64,000 nt of DNA from Aliarcobacter trophiarum LMG 25534 (GCF_003355515.1 NZ_CP031367.1:248001-312000), one strand, 5' to 3'; positions 19,173-27,577 are shown, counted from the stretch's first letter. Numbers and translations are program-made. The notes: generated from the letters alone by a model not told the origin.

Positions 19173-20471
19173 TTATTTATTCATTATAATTAAGCTTTTT
19201 AAAACTGCTAAAGATGTATTTAATTGGTTGTCATTTTGTAAATCATCTTTTGAAATGATTTTTTTAGATTCATCTTTTACTGCTTTTTCTTCAGCTTTTA
19301 ATTTATCATCAACTTTGTTTAGTTCACCTTCAAGATGTTTTTTAAGGTCAGCCTCTTTAATTTTTAAACCATTCTCTTCGCTTTGTACAACTTTCCCTGC
19401 ACTTGCAATAATATCAGGTGTTACACCTTCTGCTTGGATTGTTCTTCCACTTGGAAGATAGTATTTTGCGATAGTTAATTTTATATTTTCAGTTTTTTCA
19501 TTATCAATTGGAAGTACAGCTTGAACTGAACCTTTTCCAAAAGTTTTTTCACCTATTAAAATAGCTCTTTTGTGATCTTGTAAAGCACCACTTACAATTT
19601 CAGATGCTGAAGCAGAACCTTCATTTACAAGAACAACTAAAGGTAAATCTGTTTTTGTTCCAAATTTACTCGCTTCAAACTTCTCTTCATCAGCAGCATC
19701 TCTTCCTTTTTGTGAAACAATAACTCCATTTTTTACAAATAAATCAACAACTCCAATTGCTTGATTTAAAAGACCACCTGGATTATTTCTTAAATCAAGA
19801 ACTATTCCTTTTGCATCTTTATTCTCTTTTATAGCTTTTTCTAAATCATTTGTAACTTTTGTATCAAAGCTTGAAATTCTAAGATATAGAAGATTTTCTC
19901 CCTCTATTTTTTTTGCAAAAACAGATTGAACTTTAATAATATCTCTTTTCATAGCTAACTCAAGAGGTTTATTGTCACCTTTTCTTACAATTGTAAGTTT
20001 AATATCTGATTTAGGCTCCCCTCTCATCATATTTACAGCTTCATCTAAAGTAATACCAATAGTAGAAGTTTCATTTATTTTTAGAATTATATCTCCTGAT
20101 TTTACTCCTGCTTTAAATGCAGGCGTATCATCTATTGGTGAGATAACAGTTAAAGCACCATCTCTCATACCAACAGTAATTCCTAATCCACCAAACTCTC
20201 CTTGAGTTTGAATACTCATCTCTTTACTTGCTTTTTTATCTAAGTAACTAGAATGCGCATCTAACTCTTGCATTAAGCCTTTTAGAGCTTTATCAACAAT
20301 TTGTTGAAGTTTAATATCATCAACATAGTATTTTTCAACAGTTCCTATTACTTTTGTAAGTTTTGATAAAGATTCAAATCTTGTTTGTTCGTTTTCAACA
20401 GGTGCCTCTTTTGCAAATATATTTTGTGACAACACAAATGCAATAGATGTTGCTATTAATAGTTTATTCAT
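19173..20471 (-). CDS. ctpA: Carboxy-terminal processing protease (S41)
   Basis: Periplasmic serine protease with a signal peptide (first 20 residues, QNIFA), a PDZ domain about 88-165 (GEFGGLGITVG), and the S41 core. The catalytic dyad is Ser288 in GSASASEI and Lys313 in GEKTFGKGSVQ, 25 apart as in Prc. Length 432 is typical. The tail after about 370 is charged and Lys/Glu-rich. It leads the operon with purine and lipid genes, under a strong -10 box at 20504-20509. Role: trimming C-termini of envelope proteins. Confidence 0.94.
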   Translation of the reverse strand: MNKLLIATSIAFVLSQNIFAKEAPVENEQTRFESLSKLTKVIGTVEKYYVDDIKLQQIVDKALKGLMQELDAHSSYLDKKASKEMSIQTQGEFGGLGITVGMRDGALTVISPIDDTPAFKAGVKSGDIILKINETSTIGITLDEAVNMMRGEPKSDIKLTIVRKGDNKPLELAMKRDIIKVQSVFAKKIEGENLLYLRISSFDTKVTNDLEKAIKENKDAKGIVLDLRNNPGGLLNQAIGVVDLFVKNGVIVSQKGRDAADEEKFEASKFGTKTDLPLVVLVNEGSASASEIVSGALQDHKRAILIGEKTFGKGSVQAVLPIDNEKTENIKLTIAKYYLPSGRTIQAEGVTPDIIASAGKVVQSEENGLKIKEADLKKHLEGELNKVDDKLKAEEKAVKDESKKIISKDDLQNDNQLNTSLAVLKSLIIMNK

Positions 20472-20503
20472 TTTGTGATAACCTTTAAAATTTATAGGCT
20501 AAA

Positions 20504-20509
20504 ATTATA
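20504..20509 (-). promoter_or_regulatory. -10 box of the ctpA-purC-purS-purQ operon
   Basis: Perfect TATAAT on the minus strand preceded by TG, giving a transcription start about 25 bases before the ctpA ATG. It is the only clear promoter before the operon. Confidence 0.65.
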
Positions 20510-20584
20510 CAAAAAAGTTTATAAAAGTAATATTTTATGAAAAATTTTGTAATATATCAGCTACTTTTTAAAAAGGCTAGGCAC

Positions 20585-21163
20585 ATGAGTATAAAAGATG
20601 ATGTAAATTACATCAAAAATGAGTTAAATAGTGAAGAGAAATTTCTTGAAAGTTTTGTAAAAACTGAAAGATTTTTTAAAAAATATAAGAAATTGATATT
20701 TGGATTGCTTATTGTAGCAATTGTTGGTTCTGTATCGTTTTTTGTAAAGAGTAAAATAGATGAAAGCAACCTATATGATGCAAATATTGCTCTAAATAGT
20801 TTCCTTGAAAAAGGAGATAAGAACTCTTTGGAAGAGCTAAAGGAAAAAAATAGAGATTTATATGAAGTGGCTTTATATTTAGATGCAAAAAATGAGTTTA
20901 AAAGTGCCAATATTAACCTAAAATATTTAAAAGAACTACTTGATTTTCAGGTTGCAATTTTAAATTCAAATCAAACAGAGTTAGATTTAGTTTCAAAAAA
21001 AGCAGATTTTTTGCTAAAAGATTATGCTATTTTTAATCAAGCATTAATGCTAGTTGATAGTCAAAAATATGAAGAAGCAAGAGAACTTTTAAGTAAAATA
21101 TCTGAAGATTCAAGAGCTTTTGAATTAGCAACACTTTTAAAACACCATTTAGTTACAAAATAA
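20585..21163 (+). CDS. YfgM-like membrane-anchored protein
   Basis: Function not established. From ATG 20585 (AGG upstream) the protein has 192 residues: a charged cytoplasmic N-terminus, one transmembrane helix (about 38-56), then a helical periplasmic part that looks tetratricopeptide-like (repeated short helices ending EEARELLSKISED). The plan, Nin-Cout anchor plus TPR domain, is that of YfgM, a Sec-translocon partner. The next gene is a BamB-like lipoprotein, as yfgM precedes bamB in enterobacteria, which supports the comparison. Sequence similarity to YfgM itself is weak. Confidence 0.65.
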   Translation: MSIKDDVNYIKNELNSEEKFLESFVKTERFFKKYKKLIFGLLIVAIVGSVSFFVKSKIDESNLYDANIALNSFLEKGDKNSLEELKEKNRDLYEVALYLDAKNEFKSANINLKYLKELLDFQVAILNSNQTELDLVSKKADFLLKDYAIFNQALMLVDSQKYEEARELLSKISEDSRAFELATLLKHHLVTK

Positions 21164-21172
21164 GGAATAAAA

Positions 21173-22156
21173 ATGAAATCTATACTATTGTCAGTTGTTG
21201 TAATCGCACTTTTTACAGCTTGTTCTGGAAAAAAATACTATGAGCCAGAAGAGACAAGTAGCAATATTGAATTAAATAAGAAATCTATGTCATCTTCAAT
21301 AAAATCTATGAATAAAATTGGAGCAACGTTAGAAGACAATGAGATTATTACAAAAAAAGGTATCTCTAGTTTTCAACTTCCAGAAGGTTTTGAGTTTATA
21401 AACTTTACAGAAGAGGGCGAAGTTATTGCTACAAACTATATAGATAAAATCTTACTTGGAACAAGAGAGAGAAAAGTTAAAGATGTTGTTGTCGCAGCTG
21501 CAAAAAGAGATGAAAAATTAGCATTAATATACTCAAATAATAGTATGGAGTTAATTGATATAAATACAGATAAAACTCTATTTAAAGAGTATCTTCCATT
21601 GTCTTTAGCAAATGATACAAGAGTTGCAAACCCAATTTTTATGGGAAGCCTTATACTGTTTCCTACTTTAAATGGAAAGGTTTTAATTTTATCATCAGCA
21701 ACAAATGAGGTTGTAAGAAATATTTCTGTTGATACAGATAGTGATTTTAAAAATATTATAAGCCTTGAAGTTGAGCAAAAAAGTGAGAGCTTGATTGTTG
21801 CAAATGCACATAAAGTTGTAGCTATATCTGCTAGAGATATTATTAGTAAAGAGTATGATATTAGAGATATTATTATAAAAAATGGGTATATTTATATAGC
21901 AACAGTTGATGGAAATATTATAAAACTAACTCCAAATTTAGAAGAGGTTGCAAAAAGAAAATATAAATATGCAAAATTTCATGCTTTAGCATATGGAAAC
22001 TCTTTATATGCTGTTGAATCTCAAGGCTTTCTAATCAATATAAGTGATGATTTTAGAAATGATACTGTGTATGAATTTAGTTTTGATAATGAAAAAAGAT
22101 TAATAGCAATAGATAATAAAGTCTATTTTAACTCAGATTATATAACTCTACCATAA
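21173..22156 (+). CDS. BamB-like beta-propeller lipoprotein
   Basis: A 327-residue outer-membrane-type lipoprotein with signal peptide and lipobox LFTAC (lipidated Cys about 17). The body shows repeats of the PQQ/BamB-propeller kind: short strands ending in IDINTDKTLF, LILSSATNEVVRNI, VAISARDIISKEY, YIATVDGNIIKL. BamB assists the BAM complex in inserting outer-membrane proteins. It follows the YfgM-like gene by nine bases. Assignment to BamB rests on fold pattern, size and context, not on a unique motif. Confidence 0.6.
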   Translation: MKSILLSVVVIALFTACSGKKYYEPEETSSNIELNKKSMSSSIKSMNKIGATLEDNEIITKKGISSFQLPEGFEFINFTEEGEVIATNYIDKILLGTRERKVKDVVVAAAKRDEKLALIYSNNSMELIDINTDKTLFKEYLPLSLANDTRVANPIFMGSLILFPTLNGKVLILSSATNEVVRNISVDTDSDFKNIISLEVEQKSESLIVANAHKVVAISARDIISKEYDIRDIIIKNGYIYIATVDGNIIKLTPNLEEVAKRKYKYAKFHALAYGNSLYAVESQGFLINISDDFRNDTVYEFSFDNEKRLIAIDNKVYFNSDYITLP

Positions 22157-22158
22157 AA

Positions 22159-22181
22159 AATAGCAAGATAATCTTGCTATT
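22159..22181. terminator. Terminator between the BamB-like gene and truD
   Basis: Stem AATAGCAAG/CTTGCTATT with a five-base loop, between convergent genes. On the minus strand it is followed by TTTTTT, making a good intrinsic terminator for truD; it can also act for the plus-strand gene. Confidence 0.75.
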
Positions 22182-22182
22182 C

Positions 22183-23181
22183 TTAATCCAAATTCCTATT
22201 TGCCAAGAGTTCTATCAAAACAGTAGCATATGAACCTTTTGGTAAAATAAAATCCAAACTGCAACTTTTATTCTCTTTGTCATATTTACATGATAAAATC
22301 TCTGGAAAAACAATAGCTTCTCTTCTATAACCTTTTTCAGTTATTTCACTATTATCATATTTTTGTTCAATTCTTAAAGCTTCATCTTTGGCTTTAAAAA
22401 CATCACGACCTGGAAGAAGACCAGTTGGAGTTATGATTTTATTCTTGAAATCTTCTATAATTTTATCATTTATAACTTTTGGTGTAAAAAATTTATTATT
22501 TTTTATATCATAAAAGATATCTCCATTTAAAAGTTTAAATCCACTCTTATCAAGATTTAACCTCTCAACTAACCAAGCATTAAAGAATGTACTTTGATAA
22601 GCACTAAGAAGCATTTTTGCTACTTTTCTATCTTTTATTATTGCATCACCAAAGAGTAAATCTTTTGCTTTTTCTAAGTTCTCTTTTACATCTTTTCCAA
22701 ATCTTTGGAATCCAAAGTAGTTTGGAAAACCATTTTTTGAAACAAACTTAAGAAGTTTTTCAATATGGAAAAGATCTTCTATTTCAAGTTCATAAAGATT
22801 TATTTTAAATCTATTACCTTCTAAATCACCAATATTTAGCTTTTTATTATGTAAAAAAGTATCAAGTATCTCTATCTTTTTTGATTTAAAGTTTTTTATA
22901 TCTTTTTGATACTTTTTTGGGATAGAAATGTATTGTGTTGTGGTTGCTCTTTTGTCTTTTAGCCCTGCATACCCAATATCATTTGAATAAATGCCTAAGA
23001 ATTTTGATAATCTATCTATTAATTCCCAAGTATCACAGTTTTGTTTTTTGATTTTTAAAATTAAGAAGTTACCATATGATGAAAATTTTATTGCTTGTTC
23101 TTCAACAATAAAATCAACATCATTTTGGGTAAATTTGAAATTTAGAACTTTATCATTCGATGGATAAACTCTTTTTATCAA
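22183..23181 (-). CDS. truD: tRNA pseudouridine(13) synthase TruD
   Basis: Makes pseudouridine 13 in tRNA-Glu. The catalytic Asp is D76 in GYAGLKDKRATTTQ. The NFFGFQRFG equivalent (NYFGFQRFGKD) and the C-terminal YRREA segment are also present. Length 332 is normal. Its TTG start forms a TTGA overlap with the dksA stop, so the pair is coupled. Confidence 0.95.
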   Translation of the reverse strand: MIKRVYPSNDKVLNFKFTQNDVDFIVEEQAIKFSSYGNFLILKIKKQNCDTWELIDRLSKFLGIYSNDIGYAGLKDKRATTTQYISIPKKYQKDIKNFKSKKIEILDTFLHNKKLNIGDLEGNRFKINLYELEIEDLFHIEKLLKFVSKNGFPNYFGFQRFGKDVKENLEKAKDLLFGDAIIKDRKVAKMLLSAYQSTFFNAWLVERLNLDKSGFKLLNGDIFYDIKNNKFFTPKVINDKIIEDFKNKIITPTGLLPGRDVFKAKDEALRIEQKYDNSEITEKGYRREAIVFPEILSCKYDKENKSCSLDFILPKGSYATVLIELLANRNLD

Positions 23182-23549
23182 TATGCCGCTCTTTTTTGTT
23201 GCTCTTGTTCAAAAACAGTTCTACACTCTGTACAAAATTTTGCAAAGGGTTTTGCTTTTAATCTTCCAATTGGAATATTTACTCCACACATATCACATAT
23301 TCCATAAGTCGAATCGTTTATCTTTTTTAAAGCCTCTTCAATTTGATTTAATTCATCTAACTGATGATTTGCAATCATTCCCTCTTTAAACGAGTCACTA
23401 ACAAAATCAGCATAATCTAAATCGTCATTTAAATCTTGATCTTTTAGTTGGTCAATACTATCTCTACTATTTCTTACATTATTTAAGATTGTCTCTTTTC
23501 TCTCAAGTAATATAGCTTTTAACTCATCAATTTGACTTTTATTTGCCAT
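23178..23549 (-). CDS. dksA: DksA/TraR family transcription factor
   Basis: RNA-polymerase secondary-channel regulator of the stringent response. A 123-residue coiled-coil N-terminal part is followed by a four-cysteine zinc finger (C85, C88, C106, C109) in the pattern YGICDMCG ... AKFCTECR. Acidic residues near the coiled-coil tip (DDLDYADF, 42-49) are in the expected place. ATG with AGGAG upstream and its own -10 box. Confidence 0.93.
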   Translation of the reverse strand: MANKSQIDELKAILLERKETILNNVRNSRDSIDQLKDQDLNDDLDYADFVSDSFKEGMIANHQLDELNQIEEALKKINDSTYGICDMCGVNIPIGRLKAKPFAKFCTECRTVFEQEQQKRAAY

Positions 23550-23573
23550 TTTTTTCTCCTGTGTAAAATCGCA

Positions 23574-23579
23574 ATTATA
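23574..23579 (-). promoter_or_regulatory. -10 box of dksA-truD
   Basis: Perfect TATAAT on the minus strand, 25 bases before the dksA ATG, leaving room for a short leader with the AGGAG ribosome site. Confidence 0.6.
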
Positions 23580-23612
23580 TCTATAATTAACAGATATTTA
23601 ACTTAAAATTGG

Positions 23613-23618
23613 TAAAAT
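23613..23618 (+). promoter_or_regulatory. Possible -10 box of the ABC operon
   Basis: TAAAAT preceded by TTGG, 27 bases before the proposed ATT start of the first gene. Back to back with the dksA promoter. One mismatch to TATAAT. Confidence 0.35.
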
Positions 23619-23644
23619 ATTTTAATAATAATTAGGAGCAGGGC

Positions 23645-23890
23645 ATTACAACATTAAGCAAAGTATATTTGAGCTTTATATCTATTTTAATAACTGCTCT
23701 TTTCTTATTTTTATCTACAAATATTTTGTACAATAATAAACTAAGTTCAGATATATTATCTATTATAAAGTTATCAAATCTTGCATATTCTAATTATGAT
23801 TACAGATTTAAAGATTATGAAAATAGTTTTGATAATATAATTTATCTTAACCCAAAAATAAGTAGTTTTGGATTTGTATATGAAGAGTAG
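23645..23890 (+). CDS. Small single-helix membrane protein, first gene of an ABC operon
   Basis: I do not recognise a family. About 81 residues: one N-terminal transmembrane helix, then about 50 residues predicted outside, rich in Tyr, Asn, Ser and Asp. AGGAG at 23634-23638 sits six bases before an ATT codon at 23645; the only conventional start, TTG 23669, has no ribosome site. I therefore place the start at ATT, a rare but known initiation codon. It overlaps the permease gene by 11 bases, so it is probably a partner or small periplasmic-facing subunit of the exporter. Confidence 0.6.
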   Translation: MTTLSKVYLSFISILITALFLFLSTNILYNNKLSSDILSIIKLSNLAYSNYDYRFKDYENSFDNIIYLNPKISSFGFVYEE

Positions 23891-25037
23891 TGTATTTATA
23901 AATCTTATTTTTTTGTTACTTCATAAGCAAAAAACAAAATACATATCTATTTTTATACTATCTACTTTGATAATATTTTTAATATCAACAGTTATTTTTA
24001 TAAAATCTTCTTTGCAAAATGAGATTCTAAAAACATTGGAAACTCACAATGATTTTATTATTCAAAGGGAGTTTGCTGGAAGAATTTTTGATATAAATAA
24101 TCAAATTGAAGATAAAATAAGAGAAATTTATGGAGTTCAAAATATTTCAAAAAGAGTTTATGGAAGATATAAATTTTTGAGTGAAGATGTTTATTTTACT
24201 ATTATTGGAGTAGATTTTTCAAATATAAATAAAGAGTTAAGAAATTTGAGTATTGAAAATATATCAAAAGATGAGATGATTGTAGGTTTAGAAGTATCTA
24301 AGTTACTAAAAAAATATCAATATAAAAATAGTTATGATTTTTTGCTTCCAAATAAAGATGTAAAAAGAGTAAATATAGTAAAAGTGTTAGAAAAAGAATC
24401 AAATATAGTATCAAGTGATATTATTATTTTGGATATAAACCTTGCTAGGGATATTTTAGGTATAAATAGAGATTTTTCAACAAATATTGCTTTTGATGTT
24501 CCAAATGAGCTTGAAAGGGCAAATATAAAACAGAAACTTCAAAGATTAGATTTGGACTTAAAAATTACTCAAAAAGAGGATATTTTAAAAAAATATGAGA
24601 CAATTTTTAACTATAAAGGAGGAGTTTTTTTGATACTTTATTTGGTAGTTATATTTTCATTTATAATTATTTTATATCAAAGATACTCTTCAATAAGCAT
24701 AAATGAGAGGAAACAAATAGCTATATTTAAAGCTATTGGATATAGTGTACGAGATATTATAAAAATCAAAATGAGTGAAAATTTTATTGTAGCTTTTATC
24801 TCTTACCTTTTTGGAATATTATTAGCATATATTTTTGTATTTATTTTAAATGCTCCTATACTAAAAAATATATTTATAGATTTTTCAAATATAAAAAATG
24901 ATTTTATAATCTACCCATATATTGAGTTTTCCACTTTTGTAACACTTTTTTTATTTTTTATAGTTTTATTTTTGAGTTCAGTTTTAATCCCTGTATGGAG
25001 GATTTCAGCGATAAATCCATATGAAAGTTTAAAATGA
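23880..25037 (+). CDS. FtsX/MacB-type ABC transporter permease
   Basis: 385 residues from ATG 23880. One N-terminal helix (about 18-40), a periplasmic domain of about 200 residues, then three C-terminal helices, the four-helix plan of MacB/LolC/FtsX permeases. ERKQIAIFKAIGYSVRDI before the third helix and the closing PVWRISAINPYESLK are the FtsX-domain hallmarks. It overlaps both neighbours (ATGA with the ATPase). Such systems usually move lipoproteins or peptides across the periplasm or act mechanically, not as classical pumps; the cargo here is unknown. Confidence 0.82.
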   Translation: MKSSVFINLIFLLLHKQKTKYISIFILSTLIIFLISTVIFIKSSLQNEILKTLETHNDFIIQREFAGRIFDINNQIEDKIREIYGVQNISKRVYGRYKFLSEDVYFTIIGVDFSNINKELRNLSIENISKDEMIVGLEVSKLLKKYQYKNSYDFLLPNKDVKRVNIVKVLEKESNIVSSDIIILDINLARDILGINRDFSTNIAFDVPNELERANIKQKLQRLDLDLKITQKEDILKKYETIFNYKGGVFLILYLVVIFSFIIILYQRYSSISINERKQIAIFKAIGYSVRDIIKIKMSENFIVAFISYLFGILLAYIFVFILNAPILKNIFIDFSNIKNDFIIYPYIEFSTFVTLFLFFIVLFLSSVLIPVWRISAINPYESLK

Positions 25038-25705
25038 TAGTAGTAAAAAATATAAGTAAAATATATTTTGAAGGTAGTAAAAAAGAGTTTTATGCACTAA
25101 AAAATATAAATTTTGAGATAAAAGAAGGTTCATTTGTGATATTTAAAGGTGTAAGTGGAAGTGGAAAATCAACACTTTTATCGATACTTGCTACTATTTC
25201 AAAGCCTAGTTCTGGTGAAATTTTTTTTAATAATGAAGTAGTATCAAAGTATCCAGATATTCACTCTAGTAATTTTAGAGCAAGAAATATAGCTTATATT
25301 TTTCAATCTTTTAATCTTTTTGAAGATTTAACTGTTTTTGCAAATGTTAGTTTTCCACTAATTCCTTTGGGTTTCTCACAAAAAGAGATTGATGAAAAAG
25401 TGGAAGAGATTCTTAGTTTGTCAAATATTATACATAAAAAAGATGAGATAGTTTCAAATCTTTCAGGTGGAGAAAAACAAAGATGTGCAATTGCAAGAGC
25501 ATTGGTAAATAGGGCAAACACTATTTTGTGTGATGAGCCAACATCTTCTCTTGATTTTGAAAACTCTTTAAATTTTATTAAAAGTATAAGAGAGTTGAAA
25601 AAAGCTGGAAAAACTATAGTTGTAGCGACTCATGATCCACTATTTTTTGATTTAGATTTTGTAGATAAGATATTTGAATTAAAAAATGGAGAGTTAGTTG
25701 AATAG
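25034..25705 (+). CDS. ABC transporter ATP-binding protein, LolD/MacB type
   Basis: 223 residues with Walker A GVSGSGKST, the LSGGEKQRCAIARAL signature, Walker B TILCDEPTSSLD and the H-loop in ATHDP. Size and sequence match the LolD/FtsE/MacB-N family. Its ATG overlaps the permease stop (ATGA), and its end overlaps the next gene by eight bases, so all are translated as one unit. Confidence 0.92.
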   Translation: MIVVKNISKIYFEGSKKEFYALKNINFEIKEGSFVIFKGVSGSGKSTLLSILATISKPSSGEIFFNNEVVSKYPDIHSSNFRARNIAYIFQSFNLFEDLTVFANVSFPLIPLGFSQKEIDEKVEEILSLSNIIHKKDEIVSNLSGGEKQRCAIARALVNRANTILCDEPTSSLDFENSLNFIKSIRELKKAGKTIVVATHDPLFFDLDFVDKIFELKNGELVE

Positions 25706-26663
25706 TGTTTTTTTATCAAATGAGATATTGCTTTTCCTATTTTTACAAACTACTATCTATACTCTTTTATTAATATCTTTTATATATTCAATAACAATTT
25801 TAAGGAATTGGGATTTTACAAAAAGTACAATTTTGCAATATAAACTTGAAAAGAGAACATATTTGGTAATTTTAATTATTAGTTTTACTCTTTTGGTAAA
25901 GATTTTACTCTTCTTTTATTTTATTTTTTCTATTGATAAATTATCACATTTTATAGAAGGGGCCATGTGTGCAGCTGGTATTTTCTCTTTAGAATATGGG
26001 GAAATCACTCTTTTTTTAAAGCTTATAAATTTATTTTTCATTGGAGTTTGGTTTGTCTTAAACTCTTTAGATTTGAAACAAAAAGATTATAAATATACAA
26101 AAGTTAAACTAGTACTTTTTATTTTTATATTCTTTTCTCTTACTTTTGAGTATATTTTAGATTTAGTATTTTTAGTTAATATCCCTATAAATAAAGCAGT
26201 TGAGTGTTGTTCTATTATATTTGAAACAAGTAGCATCTCTAGTAAAATACCTTTTGGATTGGATAATTCAAGCTTAGTGATTCTATTTTATATAATATTT
26301 GTTTTGATTGCTATTTTAAATATTCAGAAAAAAGCTATTTTTCTTTTTTTATTTAATATACTGTTTCTTTATATCTCATATTTTGCAGTAACGTACTTTT
26401 TTTCAACTTATATTTATGAGCTTCCAACACATCAATGTCCATTTTGTATGCTTCAATCTGAGTATTATTTTATTGGATACTTTATATGGACATCACTTTT
26501 TTTAGGATTTTTCATCTCTTTATGTTTAGCTATTTTTTATAAAAATAAAGGCTTAGATATGAATATATTTTATAAATTATCTTTAATATTTACAACTTTA
26601 TTTGTATTTTTAGTGAGTTTTTTTGTTTTAAAATATTATTCAGTAAATGGAGTTTTTTTATAA
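25698..26663 (+). CDS. Eight-helix membrane protein with cysteine pairs (CC and CPFC)
   Basis: I do not recognise a named family. 321 residues, about eight hydrophobic helices. Conserved-looking cysteines lie at loop-membrane borders: C91 in GAMCAAG, C170-C171 in VECCS, and C247-C250 in HQCPFCMLQ. The last resembles the CxxC-plus-Gln motif of DsbB-type quinone-linked thiol oxidases, and the CC pair could be a second redox or metal site. TTG start with GGAG at six bases, overlapping the ATPase. The context suggests a redox or metal-handling partner of the FtsX-type exporter. That function is inference. Confidence 0.7.
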   Translation: MNSVFLSNEILLFLFLQTTIYTLLLISFIYSITILRNWDFTKSTILQYKLEKRTYLVILIISFTLLVKILLFFYFIFSIDKLSHFIEGAMCAAGIFSLEYGEITLFLKLINLFFIGVWFVLNSLDLKQKDYKYTKVKLVLFIFIFFSLTFEYILDLVFLVNIPINKAVECCSIIFETSSISSKIPFGLDNSSLVILFYIIFVLIAILNIQKKAIFLFLFNILFLYISYFAVTYFFSTYIYELPTHQCPFCMLQSEYYFIGYFIWTSLFLGFFISLCLAIFYKNKGLDMNIFYKLSLIFTTLFVFLVSFFVLKYYSVNGVFL

Positions 26664-26687
26664 ATCCGTGTAAATCACGGATTTATA
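26659..26687. terminator. Bidirectional hairpin after the ABC operon
   Basis: Perfect 12-bp stem around AAATCCGTG/CACGGATTT with a five-base loop, between convergent genes. The T tail is poor on either strand, so termination may be partial. Confidence 0.65.
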
Positions 26688-26698
26688 TATCTTTAAAA

Positions 26699-26968
26699 TT
26701 ATTTTTTGTCATCTTCTTTTGGAGTTTCAGTAACTTCTTCTTTTTTATCTTCTTCTGTAGCTTTTAGCTCTTTTTCTTCAGCAGTATTTGCTACTTCCTC
26801 TTTAGTCTCTTCTTTTGGAGTTTCAGTAACTTCTTCTTTTTTCTCTTGAACTGGTGCTGTAACTTCAGTTTTAGGAGCTTCAACTTTTGTTTCAGCTGGT
26901 TTTTTATCTTCTGTACAACCTACAAATAATAGAGATGCTACTGATAACGATAATAATACTTTTTTCAT
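26699..26968 (-). CDS. Small Glu/Lys-rich lipoprotein
   Basis: 89 residues: signal peptide with lipobox LLFVGC (lipidated Cys18), then a low-complexity tail of Glu, Lys, Thr, Pro and Val. The segment KKEEVTETPKE occurs twice, at about 43 and 75, with a nearly identical DNA repeat. No domain is visible. It may be a periplasmic spacer or surface lipoprotein. ATG with AAAAAAGG upstream; monocistronic. Confidence 0.8.
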   Translation of the reverse strand: MKKVLLSLSVASLLFVGCTEDKKPAETKVEAPKTEVTAPVQEKKEEVTETPKEETKEEVANTAEEKELKATEEDKKEEVTETPKEDDKK

Positions 26969-27086
26969 TTTAAACCTTTTTTATATATTTATTTGCTAAA
27001 AAACAAATTTCGGAATAATAGCAAATTAATAGTAGAATAATTGTGGATTGAATATTTTTTTGTAATTTAAAATGAAATTATATAAA

Positions 27087-27162
27087 TGGAGGAGGTAGTC
27101 GGACTCGAACCAACGCATGTCGGATTTGCAATCCGAGGCATTACCAACTTTGCTATACCTCC
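27087..27162 (-). tRNA. tRNA-Cys (GCA)
   Basis: Minus strand. Acceptor stem GGAGGTA pairs with TACCTCC; discriminator T and an encoded CCA follow. The anticodon loop ATTGCAAA carries GCA in a five-pair CGGAT/ATCCG-type stem, and TTCGAGT is the T loop. Third of three tRNA genes in one transcript. Confidence 0.95.
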
Positions 27163-27205
27163 AACAAAGTAAATCAAAAAGAAAAATTTGATTATTATTA
27201 AAGAG

Positions 27206-27294
27206 TGGCAGAGGACAAGGGATTCGAACCCTCGGAGGCTTTCACCTCGCCGGTTTTCAAAACCGGTACAATCGACCAACTCTGTCAATCCTCT
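27206..27294 (-). tRNA. tRNA-Ser (TGA)
   Basis: Minus strand, 89 bases with a long variable arm (GCGAGGTGAAAGCCTCC) as expected for tRNA-Ser. Anticodon loop TTTTGAAAA between CCGG and CCGG carries TGA. Acceptor AGAGGAT pairs with GTCCTCT; discriminator G and encoded CCA. Confidence 0.95.
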
Positions 27295-27304
27295 ACTCTT
27301 ATAG

Positions 27305-27391
27305 TGGTGCGAATGGTGAGAATCGAACCCACACTCCAAAACTGGAACGGGATTTTAAGTCCCGCGCGTCTACCTGTTCCGCCACACTCGC
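27305..27391 (-). tRNA. tRNA-Leu (TAA)
   Basis: Minus strand, 87 bases, class II with a long variable arm. Anticodon TAA in GGGACTTAAAATCCC. Acceptor GCGAGTG with CATTCGC, discriminator A and encoded CCA. First of the Leu-Ser-Cys tRNA cluster. Confidence 0.95.
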
Positions 27392-27436
27392 ATATTTTTA
27401 AGAACCTTTTTAAGCCTTCACTTAAAATGGACTGGA

Positions 27437-27442
27437 ATTATA
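27437..27442 (-). promoter_or_regulatory. -10 box of the Leu-Ser-Cys tRNA operon
   Basis: Perfect TATAAT on the minus strand, about 46 bases before the mature tRNA-Leu 5' end, preceded by a nine-base A run on that strand. Confidence 0.6.
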
Positions 27443-27535
27443 GTGGCTTTTTTTTTATTTGTCAAGAGTTTTTCATAAAAAAATTAATTTCTTATCTTTT
27501 CTCTCTATTTAATATATTCTAAAAATTAATATTTG

Positions 27536-27541
27536 TATAAT
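27536..27541 (+). promoter_or_regulatory. -10 box of ilvD
   Basis: Perfect TATAAT preceded by TTTG, 37 bases before the chosen ilvD ATG. A transcript starting here would exclude the longer ilvD reading that begins at 27533. Confidence 0.65.
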
Positions 27542-27577
27542 CAAGACATATTTTTTAAAAATCAAATAAGGATTAGT

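Noticed and set aside
26699-26968. CRISPR-like or satellite repeat within the Glu/Lys-rich lipoprotein
   Set aside because: The DNA repetition follows from the repeated protein segment, two copies only.
27067-27339. 90-residue minus-strand frame starting MECGFDSHHSHH
   Set aside because: It runs through the tRNA-Cys and tRNA-Ser genes; the protein-like look is from translated tRNA.
27205-27522. 105-residue plus-strand frame
   Set aside because: Antisense to tRNA-Ser and tRNA-Leu, no ribosome site.
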